Shown: positions 1 to 5,839, counted from the first letter of the stretch. The stretch: 10,014 bases of DNA from Devosiaceae bacterium (GCA_021648585.1 JAKISM010000086.1:1-10014); one strand, 5' to 3'. Notes: a model not told the origin generated them from the letters alone. Translations and numbers: made by a program.

Positions 1-501
1 ATAAATACCACATGAAATGGCGGCAATATTATCTTTAATTGGGTTAGCTGAAATTAAGTCACGCGCCATCATCCATTTTATTGCTTCACTTAGGGCAACA
101 TAAGCGCCCGTGATTGCGGCAGTGCGCGTGCCGCCATCGGCGGTTATTACATCACAATCTAGCGTGATTTGGTTTTCGCCAAGAATTTTCATATCAACCA
201 CCGCCCTTAAAGAGCGCCCAATAAGGCGTTGAATTTCTTGGGTTCTGCCGCTTTGCTTACCTGCTGTAGCCTCACGGCGCATGCGAGAGCCAGTTGAGCG
301 TGGTAACATGCCATATTCAGCGGTTACCCAACCAGTGCCTTTACCACGTAACCAGGGGGGTAATTTTGTTTCAACGCTAGCAGTGCATAAAATTTTGGTG
401 TTGCCAAAACTAATCATAGCTGAGCCCTCAGCTTGTGGGGCTATGCCTTTTTCAATAGTTACTTGACGCATTTCATTTAATTTTCGTCCAGATGGTCGCA
501 T
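1..501 (-). CDS. rph: Ribonuclease PH, 3' end cut by window edge
   Basis: RNase PH is a phosphate-dependent 3'-5' exoribonuclease that trims the 3' ends of tRNA precursors in the cytosol. Translating the minus strand from ATG at 501-499 gives 167 codons, open to the window edge. The residues match the family closely: MRPSGRKLNEMR at the start, then FGNTKILCTASVE, PPWLRGKGTGWVTAEYGMLP, GKQSGRTQEIQRLIGRSLRA (holding the phosphate-binding Arg region) and DGGTRTAAITGAY. The full family length is about 240 aa, so roughly 70 C-terminal residues, including the metal-binding Asp pair, lie outside. The start is supported by GAGG five bases upstream (TAAAA spacer) and by the conserved MRPSGR. It diverges from the FYDLN gene. 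No truncation or frameshift is seen in the visible part. The identification is near certain. Confidence 0.96.
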   Translation of the reverse strand, partial: MRPSGRKLNEMRQVTIEKGIAPQAEGSAMISFGNTKILCTASVETKLPPWLRGKGTGWVTAEYGMLPRSTGSRMRREATAGKQSGRTQEIQRLIGRSLRAVVDMKILGENQITLDCDVITADGGTRTAAITGAYVALSEAIKWMMARDLISANPIKDNIAAISCGIY

Positions 502-832
502 TTTTACCTCTAAATTTATGTTTAACAAACTATTAAAACTTGTGGCAGTTAAAAATGGTTTTCGTCAAGGTTTTAAATAGATAGCAATTTAACTTTATTG
601 AAAATATTACCTCCCACTCATCGGGCCTGCACACTAGTGTATTGACACAAATATCCAATTTATTGCGAGCTTTTGAATAGGTTTTTATTACAACAAGAAT
701 AGCTGTTATTTGATATATTTAATATTATTTAAATAAAAATCCAAAAAAAATAGCATTTTACATTTGACATGGGTTAGTATTGTCATTTAACCGAAAGTAT
801 AAATTTAAACCAGATTTTAAAAGGGATATATT
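502..832. other. 331-bp divergent intergenic region (rph / FYDLN)
   Basis: I see no convincing gene here. It should hold the outward promoters for rph (minus) and the FYDLN gene (plus). Visible items are a perfect 10-bp palindrome ACACTAGTGT (631-640), two TTGACA hexamers (642-647 and 764-769), and TATAAA at 798-803. TATAAA could be a -10 for the FYDLN gene, but no good -35 sits at the right distance. An inverted repeat TGACA-N11-TGTCA spans 765-785. On the minus strand TTGACG lies upstream of rph with no matching -10. AAGGGA (about 820-826) is the ribosome-binding site of the FYDLN gene. Confidence 0.5.
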
Positions 833-1225
833 GTGGGTAGTTTTGAAAAAGGAAGCAAGCGTCAGTGCGAGCATTGCGAAATGAAATTTTATGACCTTAA
901 TCGCGACCCTATTGTCTGCCCTGGTTGTGGAGAAAAATTTGTCATAGCAGCTGATACTCCAAAAGAAAAAGAGCCAGAAAAACCTGCTAAAGAAGAAGTA
1001 AAAGCTGAACCTGATAATGTTGTTGAAGCAAACCCTGATGTTATTTCTTTAGATGAAGCTGAAGACGAAGAAATTGCGGCAGAAGATATTCCAGATGTTG
1101 ATGATGTTGAAGTTGATGACAATGTAAATGCTGACCAGCAAGATACATTTTTAGAATCTGATGATGAAGATGGCGATAAAATTGATCTCGGAATTCCCGT
1201 CGTTGATATAAATGACGAAAATTAA
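833..1225 (+). CDS. FYDLN acid domain protein (TIGR02300-like)
   Basis: This 130-aa protein has an N-terminal two-CxxC zinc-ribbon-like module: C12/C15, then the signature FYDLN at 19-23 and DPIVCPGCG with C29/C32. A Lys/Glu/Pro linker (about 43-60) follows, then a long acidic tail of Asp and Glu from about 61 to the end that keeps the family's TFLE segment. The family is known mainly from Alphaproteobacteria and has no established function; the zinc binding is inferred from the cysteines. No signal peptide or membrane segment is present. The start is GTG at 833, chosen because an AAGGGA ribosome-binding site lies just upstream and the protein then begins like its relatives. The stop is 24 bp before tRNA-Ala, so one transcript could carry both. 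Confidence 0.9.
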   Translation: MGSFEKGSKRQCEHCEMKFYDLNRDPIVCPGCGEKFVIAADTPKEKEPEKPAKEEVKAEPDNVVEANPDVISLDEAEDEEIAAEDIPDVDDVEVDDNVNADQQDTFLESDDEDGDKIDLGIPVVDINDEN

Positions 1226-1249
1226 GAAGCTTTTTTAAGTTTAATATAT

Positions 1250-1325
1250 GGGGCCATAGCTCAGTTGGGAGAGCGCTTCGCTGGCAGTGAAGAGGTCGTC
1301 GGTTCGATCCCGTCTGGCTCCACCA
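1250..1325 (+). tRNA. tRNA-Ala (anticodon GGC)
   Basis: A complete 76-nt cloverleaf with encoded CCA. The acceptor arm GGGGCCA pairs with TGGCTCC and includes the G3:U70 wobble pair that is the alanine identity element. The D stem is GCTC/GAGC with a GG-containing loop. The anticodon stem CTTCG/TGAAG encloses loop CTGGCAG, giving anticodon GGC at 1283-1285. The T arm GTCGG-TTCGATC-CCGTC has one U-U mismatch at 50/64. The discriminator is A73. It reads the codon GCC. The base right after CCA begins a structured repeat. Confidence 0.98.
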
Positions 1326-1459
1326 GCCTACGCTCTTCGAGCTTCGGCTCGGCAAGCCATAGGCTTGATGAGGCGAACGAGTTAGAGATAGGCTGTCGCG
1401 CCGAAGTTGCTACTTGTCGTGTCGAAGTTTTAGCGTAGACAGAAGCAACGTAGGCGGAC
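1326..1459 (+). repeat. Structured repeat fused to the tRNA 3' end
   Basis: This 134-bp stretch looks richer in GC than its surroundings and begins at the base after the tRNA CCA. GCCTACG (1326-1332) is the exact inverse of CGTAGGC (1449-1455), and CTACGCT (1328-1334) of AGCGTAG (1432-1438). Inside are CGAGC-TTCG-GCTCG (1338-1351, a C(UUCG)G-closed hairpin) and AAGCC-ATA-GGCTT (1354-1366). An imperfect arm pairs 1395-1410 with 1445-1459. A direct repeat of 14 bases with 12 identical lies at 1395-1408 and 1416-1429 (21-bp period), suggesting internal duplication. It resembles tRNA-adjacent palindromic repeats I recall from other bacterial genomes, but I cannot assign a named family. No protein is encoded. 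Confidence 0.7.
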
Positions 1460-1465
1460 TATAAA
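1436..1465 (+). promoter_or_regulatory. Candidate sigma70-type promoter at the repeat edge
   Basis: TAGACA (1436-1441, 5 of 6 to TTGACA) and TATAAA (1460-1465, 5 of 6 to TATAAT) are separated by 18 bp. The -35 lies inside the repeat and the -10 just outside it. The expected start of transcription, near 1472, would leave the unknown gene at 1480 with almost no leader. This agrees with the lack of a ribosome-binding site there. It is a by-eye prediction only. Confidence 0.45.
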
Positions 1466-1479
1466 TAGCGCAATGAAAT

Positions 1480-2310
1480 ATGTTTAGGATCCACAAAATT
1501 TATCATGATGAAGAAAAAGAAATTCTAGTTCTTAAAGCAGTAATGGATTCGATTAAATCTATGGTTAATCATGAATTATTCACTCTATATCATAATGACC
1601 CTAATTCACAAATAATGTTCGAAACATCTATACATCAGAAGTATTTCAATATTATTTTAGTTGATTTTCTGAGTGCGCGGATACTTGATGAAAACAAGTG
1701 TCTTGAGGCGCTTCAGGTAATTATCAAAAACCCTAAATTTAACCCTAATGTACAATCACTAAAACAAGCAGTTGAATCATTTCAACAATGGCTAGGCCAA
1801 GAAGTAAATTGGGAGCTTTTTAATGAAACAAGAAAACTCTGGTTTCCATCTATCAATCAAGAAGTAGAATTAAAAATTACACGCAATGAATATATTTGCA
1901 TTTGTGGTAATATCGCAAAACATAATCCGCAGGCTCTCACTAGACAGGCAAAGACAATAAAAAAGATATTTAAAAATAGTGGGGTTGAAATACAAAAAAA
2001 TCAGGGTTTACTTGCTATGGAAGAATTCTATGAGCAATTCCATGATGATATATTTCTCTATCATAGTAGTATGATAGCAGAATTTTTAAATAATGTATTA
2101 TGGGCAATCCATGAATATCTGCAACCGCTTTACACAAAATCAAAAAAACCGTTCTTTAAAAACGGTGAATTTTTCTGTCATTATGAATATCCAAGCGAAA
2201 TAAAAGATGATTATGTAAAAACAATTTTTTACAATTTGATGAATGATGTGAGCTCAAAGCCATGTATGGTGCGTTTCAAGGTTAATGAATATCTTAAAAC
2301 ACGCTATTAG
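1480..2310 (+). CDS. Protein of unknown function, 276 aa
   Basis: I do not recognise this protein and give it no function. It is a 276-aa, soluble-looking protein with no signal peptide or membrane segment. It appears largely helical, with an amphipathic stretch at about 53-66 and a mixed region around 108-135. A segment YICICGNIAKHNPQALTRQA (138-157) and an aromatic, acidic segment EEFYEQFHDDIFLYHSS (181-197) look like the most constrained parts. The C-terminal third continues with LNNVLWAIHEYLQ (203-215). I see no nuclease, kinase, ATPase, HEPN or helix-turn-helix motif. ATG at 1480 has no visible ribosome-binding site. A four-codon frame (ATG at 1473, TAG at 1485-1487) overlaps the start. 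By eye its base composition is more AT-rich than the flanking core genes. It sits alone between a tRNA-attached repeat and a repeat-bearing spacer, suggesting an acquired accessory gene. Confidence 0.8.
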   Translation: MFRIHKIYHDEEKEILVLKAVMDSIKSMVNHELFTLYHNDPNSQIMFETSIHQKYFNIILVDFLSARILDENKCLEALQVIIKNPKFNPNVQSLKQAVESFQQWLGQEVNWELFNETRKLWFPSINQEVELKITRNEYICICGNIAKHNPQALTRQAKTIKKIFKNSGVEIQKNQGLLAMEEFYEQFHDDIFLYHSSMIAEFLNNVLWAIHEYLQPLYTKSKKPFFKNGEFFCHYEYPSEIKDDYVKTIFYNLMNDVSSKPCMVRFKVNEYLKTRY

Positions 2311-2370
2311 GTGTCAATAATATAAAAACCTATCAAACATGGATATATTTCCTCCAAACACACCGCCGTC

Positions 2371-2493
2371 ATGCCGTTGGAAAACGGCATCCATTTGCGC
2401 TATCAGGCTATATCATCAATAGTGGTTTTGTGTGTGTTTTACCGTTGAGGACAATATTAAAATAGTGCTTGTTTGTTGGCATAATGGATGCCG
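2371..2493. repeat. Hairpin plus distal inverted repeat
   Basis: ATGCCGTT (2371-2378), loop GGAA, and AACGGCAT (2383-2390) form a perfect 8-bp hairpin. CGGCATCCATT (2385-2395) is exactly inverted at AATGGATGCCG (2483-2493), giving a larger 11-bp stem with an 87-nt interior. The two stems share one arm, so they are mutually exclusive pairings. No T-run follows the hairpin, so a standard terminator is unlikely. A dispersed palindromic repeat is the more likely reading. Confidence 0.55.
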
Positions 2494-2764
2494 ATATTTT
2501 TCTCCTCACGCCAAAGGGCTTCAACGGCATAACATCGATAACCAATTTATAAAAATATCCTAGTTTGAAATTTCTTACCGCAAGAGAGAAAGCACAAAAA
2601 AGACAAACAATCCGCACAATCACAACAAAAAACCCTCACAAAGAAAACTACAAAACATCACAAAGCGAACAATTCTAGACCTTTTTTTGATTGGAATAAT
2701 CATAGTTCTGCAACTGGTATTGATTTGCAGGATTTAAATTTATTTTTAATCAATGTTTACTTTT

Positions 2765-2770
2765 AGGAGG
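2765..2770 (+). promoter_or_regulatory. Ribosome-binding site that decides a TTG start
   Basis: AGGAGG lies six bases upstream of the in-frame TTG at 2777. An ATG at 2753 opens the same frame but has no ribosome-binding site at a usable distance, and this AGGAGG would fall inside its coding sequence. TTG is therefore preferred. Confidence 0.75.
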
Positions 2771-2776
2771 ACTAAA

Positions 2777-3598
2777 TTGGCTAATTTTTATAAAAATATA
2801 TCTAATCTGAGCTGTGGGGAGTTCTTAAAAAACAAACATTTTTCTTTTTCGATAAAAGAAAGAATAAAAAGGGGGTTGTTAGGCTTAACCTCTATTACCT
2901 TGCCGTTTATTCTAGCGGTATCAGGAGCGCAGGCAGGAGAATATAATTCTTCAGAAAAAAACATATTTGATGTTAATAGTATGTTTTCAGCCCAAAGCCT
3001 AAGCCAGCGCTGGTCAGGATTTTATTTTGGCACAAGTATTGGTGGTGGCTGGGGTAATTCTAGCACTTTTTATGATCGTGCAGGTGATGACCATCCGAGC
3101 ATTGAAACTATCAGTCCTAATGGATATTTGGCATCTATTTCTGCAGGTTATAACTATCAGATGAACAATAATATTGTTGTTGGTATTGAGGGTGATTTAG
3201 GAATGATGAATTTTCAAGCACCTGATAAATTAGACATGTGGGACGGACATATTTGGAAGAGTAAATATGGCGGTCTATGGGGTACTTTACGCCCTCGTGT
3301 TGGCTATAGTTTTGATAATGTACTGGTCTATGGAACTGTTGGTGCGGCATTTATGCAGACCAATGAAATAATTCTTGGTGATAATGACGCTACCCAAAAT
3401 ACTTATAATAACAATATTCATACGGGCTGGGTGTTTGGTGGAGGCGTGGAATATGCTTTGAGTGATAATTTATCAACAAAAATTGAATATTTACAAATGC
3501 AATTTCCTGAACATAGATCTTATACCAATAATGAAGAATTATATGGATTTACAAACTCTGCAAGCCTTGTGCGAGTTGGTTTGAACTTCAAATTCTAA
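2777..3598 (+). CDS. Omp25/Omp31-like outer-membrane beta-barrel protein
   Basis: A predicted outer-membrane protein of the porin-like OMP_b-brl type found in Hyphomicrobiales, with 273 aa from the TTG start. A charged N-terminal region (1-32) precedes a hydrophobic core (33-49) and a signal-peptidase site AQA|GEY near 53/54. After a linker the barrel begins with WSGFYFGTSIGGGWG (79-93). Alternating strands follow: YLASISAGYNYQ, NIVVGIEGDLGMMNF, WGTLRPRVGYSF, VLVYGTVGAAFM, GWVFGGGVEYAL and STKIEYLQMQF. It ends LVRVGLNFKF with a terminal Phe, as expected for BAM-dependent insertion. Such proteins are typically abundant 8-strand barrels supporting the envelope. The signal sequence is unusually long. 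A later start would shorten it, but none has as good a ribosome-binding site. It appears monocistronic. Confidence 0.88.
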   Translation: MANFYKNISNLSCGEFLKNKHFSFSIKERIKRGLLGLTSITLPFILAVSGAQAGEYNSSEKNIFDVNSMFSAQSLSQRWSGFYFGTSIGGGWGNSSTFYDRAGDDHPSIETISPNGYLASISAGYNYQMNNNIVVGIEGDLGMMNFQAPDKLDMWDGHIWKSKYGGLWGTLRPRVGYSFDNVLVYGTVGAAFMQTNEIILGDNDATQNTYNNNIHTGWVFGGGVEYALSDNLSTKIEYLQMQFPEHRSYTNNEELYGFTNSASLVRVGLNFKF

Positions 3599-3612
3599 AT
3601 GATAAGTTTTGT

Positions 3613-3634
3613 TCTCGCTATTTATATAGCGAGA
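3613..3634 (+). terminator. Stem-loop after the outer-membrane gene
   Basis: TCTCGCTAT (3613-3621) and ATAGCGAGA (3626-3634) form a perfect 9-bp stem with a TTAT loop, 15 bp after the stop of the outer-membrane gene. No run of T follows, so it is either a non-canonical terminator or an mRNA 3'-end stabilising hairpin. Confidence 0.45.
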
Positions 3635-3690
3635 GCATGTCCTAAAATCATTGTTATTAATTATAATTTTGACATGCTGATAATGATAAT
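3635..3690 (+). promoter_or_regulatory. Candidate control region of the sugar dehydrogenase gene
   Basis: A perfect -10 hexamer TATAAT (3662-3667) lies 37 bp before the start codon, but no good -35 is present at 16-19 bp. It is flanked by an exact 7-bp inverted repeat, GCATGTC (3635-3641) and GACATGC (3671-3677). This is followed by GATAATGATAAT (3679-3690), two of the three hexamers of a classical Fur-type site. These point to regulated transcription but no regulator can be named. Confidence 0.35.
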
Positions 3691-3704
3691 AGTAGCTTAA
3701 AATC

Positions 3705-4832
3705 ATGATTAAAAACAAAATCCTATTTCTTATTTTGATATTAAGCGCAGTCTTTAATGTAAGTGTGGCTTTTTCTCAAAGCGATAATCTCAAACTTACA
3801 ATCATAGCCAAAGACCTTAGCGCACCGCTTTTTGCAACAGCTGCAAAGGGTGATGAGCGCCTGTTTATTGTGCAGCAACATGGTGTGATTTCTGTGTCTG
3901 AGGACGGCAAAATATATGATGTTTTAGATATAAGTGAGCAGGTTACTTATGCTGGTGAGGCTGGAATGCTTGGGCTGGCTTTGCATCCTGATTTTCTTGA
4001 AAATGGTTTGGCTTATGTTTCTTATACCACGGGCAGGCTGATAAGCGTTATTGAGGAGTATCGCTTTGATGAACAAACTAAGAGTTTTGATAAAGGTTCT
4101 GCTCGTGAAATATATCGCTTAAAACAACCTGCAGGCAATCATAATGGTGGCATGGTGGCTTTTGGGCCGAAAGGATATTTATATATTGGATTTGGCGATG
4201 GCGGTGGTGCTAATGATACTTATGAAACTGGGCAAGATTTTGATAATGCGCTTGGTACTATTGTAAGAATAGATATTGAAACCAAACAGCCGTTCAAAAT
4301 ACCGCCCGATAATCCACGAACAGATGGGCCAGCACCAGAGGCATGGGTCTATGGCTTACGCAATCCATGGAGATTTTCGTTTGATGGGGATTTGCTCTAT
4401 ATTGCAGATGTTGGGCAAAAAGGACAAGAAGAAATCAGTGTAATTGAGGCTGGCGCAGCTTCAAGCGGAGTTAATTTTGGCTGGCCGCTCGCCGAGGGAG
4501 ATCAATGTCTGTTTGATAAAAAATGTAAAGAAAAAGACCTGATTTGGCCAATTAAAACCTATCCTGTTGGGCAAAATTGTTCAATTACAGGCGGGTACGT
4601 TTATCGGGGCGAGGCAATTCCTGAACTTAATGGATCTTATTTTTATGGCGATTTTTGCTCTGGTAAAATCTTTAGCCTAAAATATGAAAATGCTAATGTC
4701 TCACAAGAAAAAGACTGGAGTGATATTTTAGGAGAAGTTGGTTTGTTGGCCAGTTTTGCAGTTGATGGGTTTGGTGAACTTTATATTATTTCTTTGGGTG
4801 GAACTATCTATAAATTAGAAAGAGCTAAATGA
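3705..4832 (+). CDS. Secreted PQQ-dependent sugar dehydrogenase (GSDH family)
   Basis: A predicted periplasmic quinoprotein oxidising aldose sugars with pyrroloquinoline quinone, of the soluble glucose dehydrogenase / YliI type (375 aa, near the family's usual length). Residues 1-25 are a signal peptide with core ILFLILILSAVF and probable cleavage near AFS|QS. The six-bladed propeller carries the family's motifs in order: GMLGLALHPDF (87-97), NHNGGMVAFGPKGYLYIGFG (145-164) with the catalytic-base His146, GLRNPWRFSFD (217-227) with Arg219, IADVGQ (233-238), NFGWP (257-261) and GGYVYRG (296-302). Cysteines at 268, 274, 292 and 318 could form disulfides. The start has no clear ribosome-binding site but fits the signal peptide. 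The stop overlaps the kinase start by ATGA. Real substrate and cofactor are unproven, and no PQQ synthesis genes are in view. Confidence 0.87.
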   Translation: MIKNKILFLILILSAVFNVSVAFSQSDNLKLTIIAKDLSAPLFATAAKGDERLFIVQQHGVISVSEDGKIYDVLDISEQVTYAGEAGMLGLALHPDFLENGLAYVSYTTGRLISVIEEYRFDEQTKSFDKGSAREIYRLKQPAGNHNGGMVAFGPKGYLYIGFGDGGGANDTYETGQDFDNALGTIVRIDIETKQPFKIPPDNPRTDGPAPEAWVYGLRNPWRFSFDGDLLYIADVGQKGQEEISVIEAGAASSGVNFGWPLAEGDQCLFDKKCKEKDLIWPIKTYPVGQNCSITGGYVYRGEAIPELNGSYFYGDFCSGKIFSLKYENANVSQEKDWSDILGEVGLLASFAVDGFGELYIISLGGTIYKLERAK

Positions 4833-5725
4833 TATATGTTATTGGCTCAATAAATCTTGATCTGATTGTAAATGTTAAGCGCTTGCCACAAGCGGGTGAA
4901 ACATTACTTGGCAAGACGTTCAAAACTGCGGCTGGTGGTAAGAGCGCTAATCAGGCATTGGCGGCAAGTCGAGCTGGATCGAGTGTTACAATGGTTGGAG
5001 CTGTGGGCAATGATAAAAATGCTGAATTGGCACTAGCAGAACTAAAAAGAGCTGAAATTAATCTTAGTAATGTTAAAAAAACCGATGAAAGCACTGGCAT
5101 TGCTATGATAAGCGTGGCGGATAATGGTGAGAATTCTATCATTGTTGTTGCTGGGGCTAATGGTACTGTTTCCCCCGATATGGCGCTTCAAGCGATTAAT
5201 GAAATGGGCCAGAACGATATTGTTTTATTGGCGCAAGAAATCCCTGAACAAGCTATAGAAACTGCATTAAAAGCTGCTAAAAATGCCAAAATAACATCTA
5301 TTCTTAATATTGCGCCCTTTAGCGATAAGAGCAAAACCCTCGCCAAACTTGCTGATATTGTCATTGCTAATGAAACAGAATTTGCCGCACTTATTGGGCA
5401 AGAGTTAAAGAGAGGTTTTGAGCATGAACTTTGCGCTCTAGCCAAAAGAAATCAGCAAATTATAATTGTAACGCTTGGCGCTGATGGGGCGCTTGGCGCA
5501 ACTAGCGAAGGCAAGTTGATAAAAGTTCAAGCATTAAAAATAAAGCCGATAGATAGCGTTGGGGCGGGGGATAGTTTTTGTGGTTATTTAGCTGCAATGT
5601 TAGAACAGGGCAAACCGCTAAAAGAAGCTATGCAAATTGCTAGCATTGCAGGATCACTTGCCTGCTTAAAACAAGGGGCACAACCTGCAATTCCATTTCT
5701 ATCGGAGGTAGTGGTTAAGGTTTAG
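4829..5725 (+). CDS. rbsK: Ribokinase-like PfkB family sugar kinase
   Basis: A cytosolic ATP-dependent kinase of the PfkB/ribokinase family, 298 aa, close to the roughly 305 aa usual for ribokinase. The order of motifs fits ribokinase: VIGSINLDLIV (4-14), the substrate-binding AAGGKSANQALAASRAG (34-50; typical form GGKGANQA), STGIAMISV (88-96) in the lid region, NETE (181-184), and the C-terminal PfkB signature DSVGAGDSFCGYLA (242-255) with anion hole GAG and catalytic base Asp248. Ribose is the most likely substrate, but another sugar or nucleoside is possible because the substrate is hard to call in this family and no ribose transporter is adjacent. Its ATG overlaps the sugar dehydrogenase stop by four bases, indicating translational coupling. 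It ends facing ptsN across a palindromic repeat. Confidence 0.8.
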   Translation: MIYVIGSINLDLIVNVKRLPQAGETLLGKTFKTAAGGKSANQALAASRAGSSVTMVGAVGNDKNAELALAELKRAEINLSNVKKTDESTGIAMISVADNGENSIIVVAGANGTVSPDMALQAINEMGQNDIVLLAQEIPEQAIETALKAAKNAKITSILNIAPFSDKSKTLAKLADIVIANETEFAALIGQELKRGFEHELCALAKRNQQIIIVTLGADGALGATSEGKLIKVQALKIKPIDSVGAGDSFCGYLAAMLEQGKPLKEAMQIASIAGSLACLKQGAQPAIPFLSEVVVKV

Positions 5726-5736
5726 GTTTATCTCCC

Positions 5737-5805
5737 TGTCATCCTGAACGAAGTGAAGGATCTTAAGCAGCAAAGAAAGATGTTTCGACTACGCTCAACA
5801 TGACA
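5737..5805. repeat. 69-bp imperfect palindromic repeat between convergent genes
   Basis: The left arm, 5737-5763 (TGTCATCCTGAACGAAGT...ATCT), and right arm, 5778-5805 (AGAT...CGCTCAACATGACA), match as inverted copies at about 21 of 27 positions, around a 14-nt loop. Both ends read TGTCAT/ATGACA. The whole piece lies between the stops of rbsK and ptsN, so its hairpin could act as a two-way transcription stop or RNA-end protector. It resembles a dispersed palindromic repeat I recall from many unrelated genomes. Only one copy is in this window. Confidence 0.75.
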
Positions 5806-5839
5806 ACAATCATCTCTTGTTATCTCGCGAACCTAAAAT

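Larger units (their letters stand above)
2311..2776. other. 466-bp intergenic stretch with inverted repeats
   Basis: No convincing gene. The left part (about 2345-2540) looks like a degenerate repeat: a perfect 8-bp hairpin at 2371-2390, a distal inverted copy of its outer sequence at 2483-2493, and AACGGCAT again at 2523-2530. On the minus strand GGAGG (2355-2351) lies 10 nt before an 8-residue frame (2340-2314), too short to call. The right part (2581-2670) is A/C-rich on the plus strand, with about 52 A and only 5 T in 90. A T-run at 2682-2688 has no good stem before it. The end should contain the promoter and leader of the outer-membrane gene, but I cannot place a good -35/-10 pair. Confidence 0.5.

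Noticed and set aside
281..466. 61-aa plus-strand frame at the left edge
   Set aside because: It is antisense to rph, whose minus-strand translation matches RNase PH throughout.
889..1122. Serine-rich minus-strand frame
   Set aside because: It is antisense to the Asp/Glu-rich coding stretch of the FYDLN protein, with no ribosome-binding site or family resemblance.
1041..1355. Minus-strand open frame across tRNA-Ala with a SQTGSNRRP-type stretch
   Set aside because: This peptide is the usual antisense translation of a tRNA gene. The rest is antisense to the acidic tail of the FYDLN gene.
1326..1459. CRISPR-like array
   Set aside because: The internal repeats are only two imperfect copies at 21-bp spacing and are palindromic parts of one element, not repeat-spacer units.
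2314..2340. Eight-residue minus-strand frame behind GGAGG
   Set aside because: The ribosome-binding match is good but the spacing is ten bases and the frame is too short to separate from chance.
2408..2623. 71-aa minus-strand frame in the intergenic spacer
   Set aside because: It runs through the inverted-repeat and A/C-rich region, shows no recognisable domain and has no good ribosome-binding site. It is more likely chance reading of a repeat.
1250..2776. Integrative element inserted in tRNA-Ala
   Set aside because: No integrase is present, and I found no second copy of the tRNA 3' end downstream to act as an attachment repeat.
3679..3697. Full Fur box
   Set aside because: Only about 13 of 19 positions fit the classical consensus, all but one in the first two hexamers. 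It is too weak to call as a site in an AT-rich spacer.
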